IMG/VR virus record: IMGVR_UViG_3300050821_007659 | Coordinates: 1-64,000 of that record | Length of the DNA: 64,000 nucleotides | Reading direction: 5' to 3' (one strand) | Source of the DNA: a virus | Shown: positions 48,690 through 57,998 of the stretch, one piece after another | Layout of the letters: each line of letters begins with the position of its first letter | Position numbering within the stretch: position 1 is the stretch's first letter | Notes under the pieces: model-generated | The model's input: only the letters and a program-made list of their open reading frames with translations | Told to the model about the DNA's origin: nothing | The model's database searches: none | Translations under genes and position numbers: made by a program

Positions 48690-49361
48690 GTGTTCTCGAA
48701 TCCCACCACCCCGAACCTCGCCGACTACCTCACCTTCCTGGCCGGCATCGGCATCCCGCCGATCGCAACGCCGGCCGTCTTCCCCATGGTGAGCGGCGCG
48801 GCGACTCAGGGGGGCGATCCGGCGAGCCTGACCGACTTCACGCAGTCGTGGCGGACCAATCAGTGGGCTGGGTCCTTTCTCACCGACTCGACGCAAGGCG
48901 CGACAACATACCTGACCTCCAATACCTCGGTCACGGTGCTGTTTGCGACGCCCTTCGCTAACCCGGTGGTGGCGGGTGATGACTATCAGATCGTGCCCGG
49001 CATCGCGCCGGTCTCGTTGTCGATCGCGCTCGAGATCGTGAACCAGACCCTCGCCCAGGTGTCGCCCACGATCTACACGCTCGCCGTCTACAACCTGGCG
49101 GCGGATCGGCTGATCAACTATGCGCCGGATGTGGCGGGGCAGACGTTCTTTCAGGACCTGCGCAAGAAGTTGAGGCTGAGTGAGATTTCGGTTGGGGTGC
49201 CGTCTCAGGCGAGCACCGATGGTTTGGCTACCGGGATTCTGAATCCAGAGCAGATGAAGCTGTTCACGCTCGGAGACCTTCAGACTTTGAAGACCGGTCC
49301 AGGCAGACAATACATGTCCTTTGCTCAGATGGTTGGGCGAACCGTATATGGATTGAGTTAG
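48690..49361 (+). CDS. head-tail connector-type protein
   Basis: 223 residues from GTG 48690. Helical bundle ending with QVSPTIYTLAVYNLAADRLINY and an RKKLRLSEI segment, as in adaptor proteins that attach below the portal. Call by position and shape. Confidence 0.5.
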   Translation: MFSNPTTPNLADYLTFLAGIGIPPIATPAVFPMVSGAATQGGDPASLTDFTQSWRTNQWAGSFLTDSTQGATTYLTSNTSVTVLFATPFANPVVAGDDYQIVPGIAPVSLSIALEIVNQTLAQVSPTIYTLAVYNLAADRLINYAPDVAGQTFFQDLRKKLRLSEISVGVPSQASTDGLATGILNPEQMKLFTLGDLQTLKTGPGRQYMSFAQMVGRTVYGLS

Positions 49362-49859
49362 ATGGCGCCCGACGACAGTTCCCAAGGCGCCCCGAGCTCC
49401 CCGTTACAGGTGGGTGGCTCTGGTCGGCTGACGCTCCATTTGGGAATACTCGACCAACCGTACCGAACGCCGGGCAAGAAGGCCGGGGCCATGACTACCG
49501 GCGACGTCGCCGAGATCCTCGAAGCCAAGTACAAAATCCTGGAGAACTTCTGGCGCGTGCACGGCCAAGACTGTGCGGGCGATTTAGAAGTGTCGTTGGG
49601 CGGCGCGATGGAGTCGCTTCTGATGGGGCGCGCGGTTGATCCGTGGGGCTCCGCTGGCCAAGCGATTGCTCAGCGGATGAGGGATTTCATCTCAAGTCGC
49701 GAGGTCGAGACGGTTGGAATACCGGGCACGCCGACCAAGGCAGCTCTCATGGGTGTAAGTCACAGGCGAAAACACCCGTACCGGAAATCTAACCCCCAGC
49801 GGCCGAGTTTTCGTGATACAGGCCTCATGACCGCGTCGTATCGCGCCTGGGTTGACTGA
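49362..49859 (+). CDS. head-tail/neck protein
   Basis: 165 residues starting directly after the upstream stop. Helix-rich core (VAEILEAKYKILENFWRVHG) and a basic C-terminus. Possibly a tail-completion protein; no motif. Confidence 0.5.
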   Translation: MAPDDSSQGAPSSPLQVGGSGRLTLHLGILDQPYRTPGKKAGAMTTGDVAEILEAKYKILENFWRVHGQDCAGDLEVSLGGAMESLLMGRAVDPWGSAGQAIAQRMRDFISSREVETVGIPGTPTKAALMGVSHRRKHPYRKSNPQRPSFRDTGLMTASYRAWVD

Positions 49860-50833
49860 TGGCCCAAATCAGCGAATCCGGCCCCGATCCGAATGCAGTC
49901 TCGGGCGCGCTCGGCGATGGTCTGGCAGTCCTGCCGCTGCAGACGATCAGATTCGCCGCCTATACGCGCGCGGTCCTGCCGCTCGACGGGTTCGTCTTCT
50001 GGGTGCCGAAGCAAGAGTACATCGACATCATCGGCGCGCTGAGCTACAGCCAAACAATGGAGCAGGCCGAGGACGAGACGCGGGGCTATGTCACGGTCCA
50101 GTTCGCCACCCGCGAACAGATTACCGAGTTTGAGACTGCGCCGCCCAACACGCTCTATGTCGGCACCGTCAATGATTTTCGCTTCGCATTCTCGCAGCAG
50201 ACCGGGCGTTTTGACCCGAGCGGCGCATGGCACTACTTCGGCCACAGCATTCAGCCGGCCATGGCCTCGCAGCTGCTCGACCGCCCGGGCAGCATCGATC
50301 TCAACCAGGCAGTCACGTCCAACAGTCTCGCGCTGTGGCTCGGGCTGAATGGCTACAACTCGCCCTTTGACGATGAGCTGTCACTGACCGGCGTGCCGTT
50401 CTTTGTGGCACCGCCGACGCTGTATCCGTCGGGTATGGTGCCGCCCAACCTGATTCCGCCGTATGGGGTGGTGCATATCGGCGAGAACGATACGCGCGCG
50501 CTCCAATCAGTGCCCTACATCGATGCGAACCGCAGCCACTATCAGCTGGTGTCTGATCGCGTGCGCATCACGCTCTACGGCCTGCAGAACGACGCCTGCC
50601 TGGATTTTCAGGACACCGTGAACAAGTACAGCCTGCTGACCGACAACTTCGGGATCATGAACATGCCGGTAGTGCGCGATGCGATTCGCACGCAGGCCGA
50701 GTTGCAGACGCGCGCGATGAAGAAAACATTGGAATACGAAATCTCATACAACCAAACCCGCGTCGCCCAGGTCGCGCGCAAGTTGATCCTGTCGTGTGTG
50801 CCCACCTACATCATTGCGGGTGGCGCTCAATAG
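49859..50833 (+). CDS. conserved structural protein before the tail module
   Basis: 324 residues. The C-terminal half has a strongly patterned SDRVRITLYGLQND...DNFGIMNMPVVRD...AMKKTLEYEISYNQTR, which I associate with a conserved myovirus protein between neck and sheath genes. Function not established. 1-bp overlap upstream. Confidence 0.55.
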   Translation: MAQISESGPDPNAVSGALGDGLAVLPLQTIRFAAYTRAVLPLDGFVFWVPKQEYIDIIGALSYSQTMEQAEDETRGYVTVQFATREQITEFETAPPNTLYVGTVNDFRFAFSQQTGRFDPSGAWHYFGHSIQPAMASQLLDRPGSIDLNQAVTSNSLALWLGLNGYNSPFDDELSLTGVPFFVAPPTLYPSGMVPPNLIPPYGVVHIGENDTRALQSVPYIDANRSHYQLVSDRVRITLYGLQNDACLDFQDTVNKYSLLTDNFGIMNMPVVRDAIRTQAELQTRAMKKTLEYEISYNQTRVAQVARKLILSCVPTYIIAGGAQ

Positions 50834-50866
50834 CTCTTTCCGTTGCCGCCCTGATATCTCCCCTTG

Positions 50867-50889
50867 ACCCCGCCTCGTGCGGGGTTTTT
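50867..50889 (+). terminator. intrinsic terminator
   Basis: ACCCCGC-CTCGT-GCGGGGT followed by a T-run, 21 bp before the gene at 50910. Closes the head module or tunes tail expression. Confidence 0.8.
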
Positions 50890-50909
50890 CTTTTCAGGAG
50901 TTCATGTAA

Positions 50910-51236
50910 ATGTCTCAGAACGCCATTCCGGTCTATTCCCAATATCCAGGCGGCCTCACGCCGATCTACGACATTGCGGCAACAGGTTCTGTGAAAGCAT
51001 CGAACGGATGTCTCTATCAGATCATCGTGCAGAATGCTGGTAGTGGCGGGTCAATCACCTTCAGCGACATGCTCCAAGGCGGAACGCCCGCCGCCGGCAA
51101 TCAGATCATCACCCTGACGACCGCGCAGTTGACGGCGGCTCCCGGCGGCATTCTCAAAATAGAATGGCCCTTCAAGACGGGACTGAACGTGTCAGCCATC
51201 AGTGGCGGCATCATCGTTAATGCGTCGATAGCCTGA
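50910..51236 (+). CDS. small beta-rich structural protein
   Basis: 108 residues, beginning MSQNAIPVYSQYPGGLTPIY, beta-sandwich-like. A CAGGAG site precedes it. First gene after the terminator, before the tailspike. Function unknown. Confidence 0.55.
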   Translation: MSQNAIPVYSQYPGGLTPIYDIAATGSVKASNGCLYQIIVQNAGSGGSITFSDMLQGGTPAAGNQIITLTTAQLTAAPGGILKIEWPFKTGLNVSAISGGIIVNASIA

Positions 51237-51242
51237 GCCGCC

Positions 51243-51617
51243 ATGTTTGTTCCTCAAGCGCCGACCGGCTGGTCTCAGGGCCAGTCCCACGGATTGCCCG
51301 CCGTCATTCCGGCAGGCAGTCCAGGTCAGATCGTCTCAAACGTCATCAACACGTTCGGACTGAACAAGGGAGCAGTGGGCCTGCAGAGCACGCAGGCAGG
51401 CAATCTGACCGTGCAGCGCTATGCCGATGCGGCTGGCCAAATCCCATTGCCTGCGGTCGTCAACGGCGCTCCCACGGTCGCCATCGTGGCCAATACGCCG
51501 ATCTGCGTCACGTGGGCTGACGGCACGCCGACCGGCTCGATTCAGATCACGATCACCAATTCCTCGGGCTCGACGGCGGCGAATCTCACCAACCTCACGG
51601 TCAACCTCGGGCCATGA
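51243..51617 (+). CDS. small beta-rich structural protein
   Basis: 124 residues with a VWADGTPTGSIQITITNSSG-like beta pattern; overlaps the tailspike gene by 4 bp. Possibly a tailspike partner or head fibre. Confidence 0.5.
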   Translation: MFVPQAPTGWSQGQSHGLPAVIPAGSPGQIVSNVINTFGLNKGAVGLQSTQAGNLTVQRYADAAGQIPLPAVVNGAPTVAIVANTPICVTWADGTPTGSIQITITNSSGSTAANLTNLTVNLGP

Positions 51618-53680
51618 AGCGCCTTGCCATCTTTCTGGCCGCGCTCGCCATGGCCACGGGCGCCTATGGCCAGCAGCAATCCTCACTGCCGTTCCCGCTG
51701 ACTACGATCACGGCACCCGCCAACAACCAGTGCCTCGTCTATCAGTCGAGTTCGAAGACGTGGGTCAACGGCTCGTGTGCATCCGGCGGTGGCGCGACCG
51801 TCACGGGCTCTCCCACTGCGGGCCAAGTCACCAAATTCTCCGGCGCCGGCACGATCACGAACGCGGTGGCAGGCACGGATTACCAGGCTCCGCTGTCGAT
51901 CGCGACCGGCAATCTTCTTGGCAATGTCAGCGGATCGACGGCCACCCCCGTCGCGTTGCCGCTGCCTACCATCAATCTCGCGCAGCTCGGCGCCTGCGGC
52001 ATCACCGACGGCACCACGATTTTCAACGCGGCAGCGACCGCCGCGGCCTCGACCGGCCAAGCGCTGTATATCCCGGGCAACTGCACGCTCAATCACACCG
52101 GGACGCTGACGCTGAATGGCCTCACGCTCGTTGGCGACGGTGTCGGCTCCATACTCAAGGGCACCGATTCCGCGAGTTCCGATCCCCACTTGGCGCTCTA
52201 CATCCAAGGGACCGGCACAACGGTGCGCGGGATCAATTTCCAGACCTCCAACACGGCCGCTCGATCGTCCCAGGTGTATGCCGCCGCCATTACGGTGCCT
52301 GTCGGCGTCGGCGCGACGCTGAGCCAGTTCCGCATTCAGGACAACTATTTCACCTCGTCCTTCGCCGGTCCCGACATCCAGCTGGCGTATGCCGGCAGCT
52401 ACGGCGACATCTCGCGCAACTTCATGCTGGCAGGTTCCAAGTCGAACCCGATGATCGTGCAGGCCAATGGCGCCGCAGTGACCAACCTCACGATCAGCCA
52501 GAACACCATGACGGGCACGAGCGGTGATACGTGCATCGAGCTGGTGGACTACTCGAATGGCGCAACAATTTTCTTACAGAACGTTCTCGTGGAGAACAAC
52601 AACCTCGAGATGTGCGGGGCCGAGGGCGTTTCCGCGGTCGGTGGCTCGCACATCAGTTTTATTGGCAACTCCATCAAGACGGTCTCGGATCGCGGCATCC
52701 TGATCCTGTCGGACGTGACGTTCACGAGTCCCGCCGTCAACCACATCCTCGTGAAGGGCAATCAGGTGCAGGCGGCTTCTGCAGCGGATGCCTACATTCT
52801 CGTGTCCGGCCGCTCGGGCTTTCCGGCCTCAGATGTCGTAGTGGAGGGCAACATCCTCGACATCACGACCACCACGGCGGCCGGGATCAAGGTGGGCGCC
52901 TGCGACACGTGCTCGTCGGCCGACATCCGCACAAGCCGAGTCGATGTCATCGGCAACCACATCAACGGCGACGGCACGCACGGCACGACCGGCATCACGG
53001 TACGCGGCGCCAACGATGTCAGCATTCTCGGCAATGACATCAGCGCCATCCAGCAGCAGGCGGTCTACAGCTTCGTCGGCAACAGCGGCGCTCTCAAGGT
53101 CAACAATAACCATTTCCAGAACCTGAGCATTGCATCCTCGGGCGCCAACGAGGCGGTGTACCTCGGCAACAGCGGCTTTGCCATCCAGCAGGTGATGGGT
53201 AACAGCTACGTGGCAGGCGCGAATACCATCTCACACTTCGCGACGTGCAGCGGCTCGCCCACGCTGATGATGGATTTTAATCTCGGCGCCAACGATTTGA
53301 GCGGTTGCAGTGACAGCAACATCACGGCCAACGGCGGCCTTGGCACGAACTTCACGAATTTCGGCGGTCGATTTCAGATCGTCGGCACCAACAGCGCCTC
53401 CGGCGATGCTCTGTACCGCACGGGCGCCGGCAACGTCTGCATCAGCACCGGCGGCGTACAGGCGGGCTGTTTCGATGCCAGCCAGAACCTCAATCTCGTG
53501 GCCGCCGCGACGCTCGTCACCAAAACGGTCGCGACGCTGCCGACGTGCAACTCGGGAGCCAAGGGGCAGATGTATGCCGTGTCGGATGCCAGCTCCCCGA
53601 CCTACAACGCAACGCTGACCGGTAGCAGCACGACGTGGGCGTTGGCGGTTTGTAACGGGGTCAACTGGACCGCTCATTAG
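51614..53680 (+). CDS. signal-peptide-bearing beta-helix tailspike-like protein
   Basis: 688 residues. N-terminal signal peptide (MKRLAIFLAALAMATGAYGQ), a linker (20-120), then a right-handed parallel beta-helix of the pectate-lyase type (about 125-560) opening with CGITDGTTIFNAAATAAA and showing repeated coils such as NNNLEM and GNHINGD. The C-terminal part is a small beta domain with CNSGAKGQMYAVSDAS. Depolymerase activity plausible; the signal peptide is odd for a virion protein. Confidence 0.65.
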   Translation: MKRLAIFLAALAMATGAYGQQQSSLPFPLTTITAPANNQCLVYQSSSKTWVNGSCASGGGATVTGSPTAGQVTKFSGAGTITNAVAGTDYQAPLSIATGNLLGNVSGSTATPVALPLPTINLAQLGACGITDGTTIFNAAATAAASTGQALYIPGNCTLNHTGTLTLNGLTLVGDGVGSILKGTDSASSDPHLALYIQGTGTTVRGINFQTSNTAARSSQVYAAAITVPVGVGATLSQFRIQDNYFTSSFAGPDIQLAYAGSYGDISRNFMLAGSKSNPMIVQANGAAVTNLTISQNTMTGTSGDTCIELVDYSNGATIFLQNVLVENNNLEMCGAEGVSAVGGSHISFIGNSIKTVSDRGILILSDVTFTSPAVNHILVKGNQVQAASAADAYILVSGRSGFPASDVVVEGNILDITTTTAAGIKVGACDTCSSADIRTSRVDVIGNHINGDGTHGTTGITVRGANDVSILGNDISAIQQQAVYSFVGNSGALKVNNNHFQNLSIASSGANEAVYLGNSGFAIQQVMGNSYVAGANTISHFATCSGSPTLMMDFNLGANDLSGCSDSNITANGGLGTNFTNFGGRFQIVGTNSASGDALYRTGAGNVCISTGGVQAGCFDASQNLNLVAAATLVTKTVATLPTCNSGAKGQMYAVSDASSPTYNATLTGSSTTWALAVCNGVNWTAH

Positions 53681-53741
53681 CTGACCCGCTTGGCCATCGC
53701 GCACCTACACACTCACCTGATCAGTTGAGGGATCGCTCCCC

Positions 53742-55124
53742 ATGTCGTATCAAATCGTCCAGCTGAATGTCTCACAGACGTTCGCCCCAGCGCCCATCAC
53801 CCTGCAATCAAGCGGTGCCTTCATTTCCCAGGGCGGGACGACTCTGGCAAACGGCACCTCGGCGTTGCTCACACAGAATTCGGATCTCACGCCGTTGCTC
53901 GCCGCGCCGCTCGCGATCACGTCCCTGGCGTGGAGCTCCAGTGTGGTGCTGGCGACCACGACAGCTGCGATTCCAGGACTGTCAACCGGCGATACCTTTA
54001 TCACGACGGTCACGGGAGCCACTCCGGCGGCCTACAACGGGCTCGTGCTGGCCACCGTGACGGGCGCCAATACGTTCACCTACGCGCTGGCCGCCAATCC
54101 CGGCGCGGAGACGGTTCCCGGTACCTACACACCGCCGGGCCAGGGTGAGCTCGTATCGATGGTCGGGACGTTCTTTGGACAAGGTACCGCGCAATCCGCA
54201 TACGTGCTCGAGCTGGGACCCGGAGATGAAGCGAACGGCACGACCGCGCTGGCTGCGTGGATCATCGCCAATCCCGGGGTGTACTACTCCTATCTCGTGC
54301 CGCGGATCTGGGATGTCTCCTCGGGTCTGCTGGCACTGATTGCAGCCTACGAGGCCCCGACCGCCAAAGTCTATTTCTGGGTCACGACGACGCTCGCCAA
54401 TTGGTCGACCTACACCAAGCTGATGAAGTGCGTCAATGCGCGCATTGAGGCGCCGGGGATTCCGCTCACCGAATTCAGCCAAGCGGTCGCCTTCCAGAAG
54501 TCGCTGTCGTACGCGCCTTCGAGCGGCAATCGCATGACTCCGCTCGCCTTCTCGTACTACAACGGCGTGACACCGTATCCGACGAGGGGAAATAACGCGC
54601 TGCTCACGACACTGCAGAATGCCAACATCAACGTGATTGGCACCGGTGCGGAGGGCGGCAGCAGTACAGCGCTGGACTGGTGGGGCAAGATGCTCGACGG
54701 CAATGACTTCTCCTATTGGTATTCGGTGGACTGGTATCAGTTGGCTGCCGCCCAAGCACTGGCGGCGGATGTTCAAAACGGGTCCAACAGCAGTCTGAAT
54801 CCGCTGACCTACGATCAGCACGGCATCGACACGCTGCAGGATTCGTTGATCCAGGTGAACAATGACGCGATCACGTTCAACCTGGCCAACGGCACCGTGG
54901 CGCGGGCAGCGCTTGACGGGCCGGCGTTCCAGCAGGCGCTCGATAGCGGGGCGTACGTGGATCAGGACGTCGTCAACGCCGTGCCATTCAAAATCTATGT
55001 AGCCGAGAATCCGAGTGACTTCCAGGCCGAGACCTACAAGGGCTTGTCGTCGGTCTACATCCCACAGCGCGGGTTCATGAAGATTGTCTTCAATCTCAAT
55101 GTGTCGAGTTTTCTGGGGATCTGA
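53742..55124 (+). CDS. contractile tail sheath protein (DUF3383 type)
   Basis: 460 residues. Features of DUF3383 sheaths: YFWVTTTLANWSTYTKLMK, PSSGNRMTPLAFSYYNGVTPYPTRGN, VIGTGAEGG, DWWGKMLDGNDFSYWYSVDW. Establishes a myovirus-type tail. Two beta repeats in the N-terminal 130 residues form an outer domain. Confidence 0.85.
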   Translation: MSYQIVQLNVSQTFAPAPITLQSSGAFISQGGTTLANGTSALLTQNSDLTPLLAAPLAITSLAWSSSVVLATTTAAIPGLSTGDTFITTVTGATPAAYNGLVLATVTGANTFTYALAANPGAETVPGTYTPPGQGELVSMVGTFFGQGTAQSAYVLELGPGDEANGTTALAAWIIANPGVYYSYLVPRIWDVSSGLLALIAAYEAPTAKVYFWVTTTLANWSTYTKLMKCVNARIEAPGIPLTEFSQAVAFQKSLSYAPSSGNRMTPLAFSYYNGVTPYPTRGNNALLTTLQNANINVIGTGAEGGSSTALDWWGKMLDGNDFSYWYSVDWYQLAAAQALAADVQNGSNSSLNPLTYDQHGIDTLQDSLIQVNNDAITFNLANGTVARAALDGPAFQQALDSGAYVDQDVVNAVPFKIYVAENPSDFQAETYKGLSSVYIPQRGFMKIVFNLNVSSFLGI

Positions 55125-55155
55125 GCGCGAATCTATCAACTGAGGTGCAGCAATC

Positions 55156-55596
55156 GTGAGCAATCCCCTGGTCGATCTCGGCACACTGAACAAGCTTCGT
55201 GCGAGCGTCATCTGGCAGAATGTCAACAATCTCAACGTCTCGGCCTCCTTCCTGGGTACCGAGCAAATTGCGCTGTCGCTGGATGGGGAGGCCACGCAAT
55301 TCGTTCCGGTCAGTGTCGGGATGGTGCCTTCACCGCAGTTCTATCAACCGGTGACGCTCAGCATCCACTTGGTGAAGACGCTCAGCATCGCTGCGCAGTA
55401 CCAGAGCCGGTGGAAGACGAATTGCCTCCTGGGCCCCGGGACTGTGCGTCCGGATGTGTCCACGGGCATCCAGCCCTACGATCTCGTCAATATGGCGATC
55501 GAAGGCATGCGGCAGATGACCTTCAACGGCCAGGATGCGGGCTTCATGGTCAATTGCCGCGGCTACGTGTACATCAACTCTGATCTCTTCGGGTGA
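55156..55596 (+). CDS. tail tube protein
   Basis: 146 residues from GTG 55156. Immediately after the sheath, beta-rich (FVPVSVGMVPSPQFYQPVTLSI), the usual length and place of myovirus tube proteins. Overlaps the chaperone gene by 4 bp. Confidence 0.75.
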   Translation: MSNPLVDLGTLNKLRASVIWQNVNNLNVSASFLGTEQIALSLDGEATQFVPVSVGMVPSPQFYQPVTLSIHLVKTLSIAAQYQSRWKTNCLLGPGTVRPDVSTGIQPYDLVNMAIEGMRQMTFNGQDAGFMVNCRGYVYINSDLFG

Positions 55597-56165
55597 TATC
55601 CGTGCGTATCGACAAGCGGCTCAACCTCGTGATTCCCGTCACTCGCTCAGACGAGACACAGATCTTCGTCCACTCCACGCCGATCGACTCGGCCGTGTTC
55701 GACGTCTACTACAAGCCCATTGCGCGCGCCTTCAACGAGTTGTTCACCGGCGGGTACGGCATCTATTCGGGTCCGCGTATCGCCAACAAGCTGCTGCGCG
55801 ATGTCGCGAAGGACATGGGGCTGTGGGACGGCCTGGCCGGGGTCGAGAAGGGACTGCTCGCCGAAATATACCGCCGAACGACTGTCCTCGGCCCAGCCAA
55901 GCGCGGCGGCTGGGAGCCGGTGCTGTACGAGGACGCGCTTGCGAACGGTTTGTTGGAGCCGGCGGACGCCGCGGAGGTGGAGGGCGCCATCTGTTTTTTT
56001 ACGGTTGTCTCGTGCATGAACCGCAAGGAGGATCTGCCGAAGGTGTTGGACGGCGCTGCGAAACTCTGGGGTGCGCAGACCACATTATCGAACTCTACGG
56101 AATACATGAGTTCCTTGCCGATCTTGATCACAGCCGCGAGTACTGGCGCGAAGGCGGCGGCATAG
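55593..56165 (+). CDS. tail assembly chaperone, short form
   Basis: 190 residues from GTG 55593, beginning MISVRIDKRLNLVIPVTR. Between tube and tape measure, where G-type chaperones lie. An in-frame T-TTT-TTT heptamer at 55994-56000 and an overlapping -1 frame open to 56308 suggest a longer frameshift product. Confidence 0.7.
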   Translation: MISVRIDKRLNLVIPVTRSDETQIFVHSTPIDSAVFDVYYKPIARAFNELFTGGYGIYSGPRIANKLLRDVAKDMGLWDGLAGVEKGLLAEIYRRTTVLGPAKRGGWEPVLYEDALANGLLEPADAAEVEGAICFFTVVSCMNRKEDLPKVLDGAAKLWGAQTTLSNSTEYMSSLPILITAASTGAKAAA

Positions 56166-56308
56166 TCGCGGATGTGCTGCAGTGGCTGGCGGGCCCCGGG
56201 TTCGCGCCGTTCTTCGAGCGCTGGGATCAGTTTGAGCATCGCTCAGCCGTGGAGTTCCGGCAGCGCTATCTGATCAGGGCGTTGCGCGGTTTTGTGCCGG
56301 TAAAGTAA
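55994..56308 (+). other. -1 frameshift extension of the chaperone (T-like part)
   Basis: The frame one base back runs past the short-form stop at 56163-56165 to 56308. Its last 65 residues are protein-like (IIELYGIHEFLADLDHSREY, then WLAGPGFAPFF) and have no start codon of their own. Slippage on TTT-TTT would fuse them to the short form, as in lambda G/GT. The slip site is the best candidate; a later one is possible. Confidence 0.55.
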
Positions 56309-56324
56309 CTCCAGGAGTAGTGCC

Positions 56325-57995
56325 ATTACTGTCCGGTCGGTAATTGACGTCGAGGTGAACGACGGCGAGTTCCAGCGCTTTCAAGAGTTGTTCAACAAGT
56401 ACCAGGAGCAACTCGCCAAGACTCCTAGCGCCTGGGCCAAGGTCTCCAAAGAAAACGCAGTTACCGCCTCGAACTTCGAGCGCATTGCCGCCGCTCTGAT
56501 GGCGCAAAATCGCATCAGCCATGAGGCGGCCGAGGCCAACAAGGCGCAGGCGAAGCACCTGACCTTGAGCGAGCGCCTGTGGACCAGCATGGCGCACTCC
56601 ACCAAGGATGTGGCCAAGAGCATCCTGGGGGCCACGGAGGGGCTCTTGAAGTGGTCCGGTATCTTGGGCGCCGTCGGTGGCTTGCTCGGCGCCGGTGGTC
56701 TGTGGGGCATCGATCGCATGGCCATGGCAGCGGCCGGCCAGCGCAGTTCCGGCATGGGCCTTGGGATGTCCACCGGCGCGCAGAAGGCCTTCAACATCAA
56801 CTTTGGCGGCGGGCGGCTGCTGGACAACGCGGATGCGTTTTTGGATTGGGTCAACCAGATGGAGACCGACCGGTCCAAGCAGGGGCCGGCCTACGCGCTG
56901 ACCCGCGGCGTGGGTTTGTCAGGCGACACTGAGAAGGATGCGCTGCGCCTGATGAAAGGGATTCGGACCCTGGCACAGCAAACGGAACTCGGCAATCTCG
57001 GCACCATCATGGGCGGCTTCGGCGCGCCCTTGAGCTCGGCCGAGCAGCGGCGCTTCAAGACGATGGGCAATCCGGAATATGGCGGCTTGTTCATGAACTA
57101 TGCGAAGGATGCGACCAGGCTGAACACGCCGGATGACATCGGCAAGAAGTGGGCTGATTTCACGCAGCAGATGGAGCGAGCAGGGCAATCGATCTTCAAC
57201 ACGTTTGTGAAAGGTCTCGCGCCACTGGCCGATCCGCTGGCGCATTTGTCAGCCGGAATCGTAAAGTTCACCGAGACTTTGCTGAAGAGCGATCTCGTCA
57301 AGGACGCCATCAACAATCTGGCGAGTTGGCTGGAAAAGTTCTCCGGCACCATCAGTGCGCCCGCGTTTCTGGATGATGTGAAGACGTTCACCTCGGATGT
57401 GGGAGATCTCGCGGATGCGATTCACACGATTACGCATCCGGGGCAGGCGATAGCGAATTTCGGCTCCAACATCAAATCATTCTTTGCTCCCACCCCAGAC
57501 GATCTCAAATCTCATCCAGGCCTGATGCAGAGGTATATGGGCCGGCTGGATTCGCATTTTGATCTGCCAACAGGATTAGTCGAGACCGTAAAGGCGCTTG
57601 AGAATTCTGCGGCGAATGCCGTTTCTCCTAAAGGTGCAATGGGGGTCATGCAGTTGATGCCGGGGACGGCTGCGCAATATGGCGCTACCAATCCATTTGA
57701 TCCAGTCCAGAATCTGAACGCGGGCGCGAAATATCTGGCGCATCTCGAAGATCGATATCACGGCGATATTGCAAAGGTGCTTGCGGCCTACAACTACGGC
57801 GAAGGCAGACTGGATAAGTTGATTTCCGAGCACCCAAAGGACTGGGGGCAGCAGTTGCCGCGCGAAACTCGCCAATATCTGATGAACGCGAATCCCCTGC
57901 TGGCAGCCTATGGATCTCCAATCAGGGTAGACGTAACCATTCATTCGCCGCCCGGCACCTCTGCGACCGCCACCGTGAATGCACTGGCGCACTGA
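56325..57995 (+). CDS. tape measure protein with lytic transglycosylase domain
   Basis: 556 residues if started at the ATT at 56325, which has AGGAG 7 nt upstream and includes the native-looking TVRSVIDVEV; the first standard start is GTG 56355. Coil and hydrophobic helices (about 100-130), then an SLT-type transglycosylase domain (about 420-530) with the Glu in KALENSAANAVSPKGAMGVMQL and NYGEGRLDK. Short for a tape measure, implying a short tail if that role holds. Cuts peptidoglycan at entry. Confidence 0.75.
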   Translation: MTVRSVIDVEVNDGEFQRFQELFNKYQEQLAKTPSAWAKVSKENAVTASNFERIAAALMAQNRISHEAAEANKAQAKHLTLSERLWTSMAHSTKDVAKSILGATEGLLKWSGILGAVGGLLGAGGLWGIDRMAMAAAGQRSSGMGLGMSTGAQKAFNINFGGGRLLDNADAFLDWVNQMETDRSKQGPAYALTRGVGLSGDTEKDALRLMKGIRTLAQQTELGNLGTIMGGFGAPLSSAEQRRFKTMGNPEYGGLFMNYAKDATRLNTPDDIGKKWADFTQQMERAGQSIFNTFVKGLAPLADPLAHLSAGIVKFTETLLKSDLVKDAINNLASWLEKFSGTISAPAFLDDVKTFTSDVGDLADAIHTITHPGQAIANFGSNIKSFFAPTPDDLKSHPGLMQRYMGRLDSHFDLPTGLVETVKALENSAANAVSPKGAMGVMQLMPGTAAQYGATNPFDPVQNLNAGAKYLAHLEDRYHGDIAKVLAAYNYGEGRLDKLISEHPKDWGQQLPRETRQYLMNANPLLAAYGSPIRVDVTIHSPPGTSATATVNALAH

Positions 57996-57998
57996 CCC

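Noticed and set aside
53982-55295. Long minus-strand open frame (437 codons) opposite the sheath gene
   Set aside because: The plus strand encodes a clear DUF3383-type sheath; the antisense product is Arg-rich with no motif.
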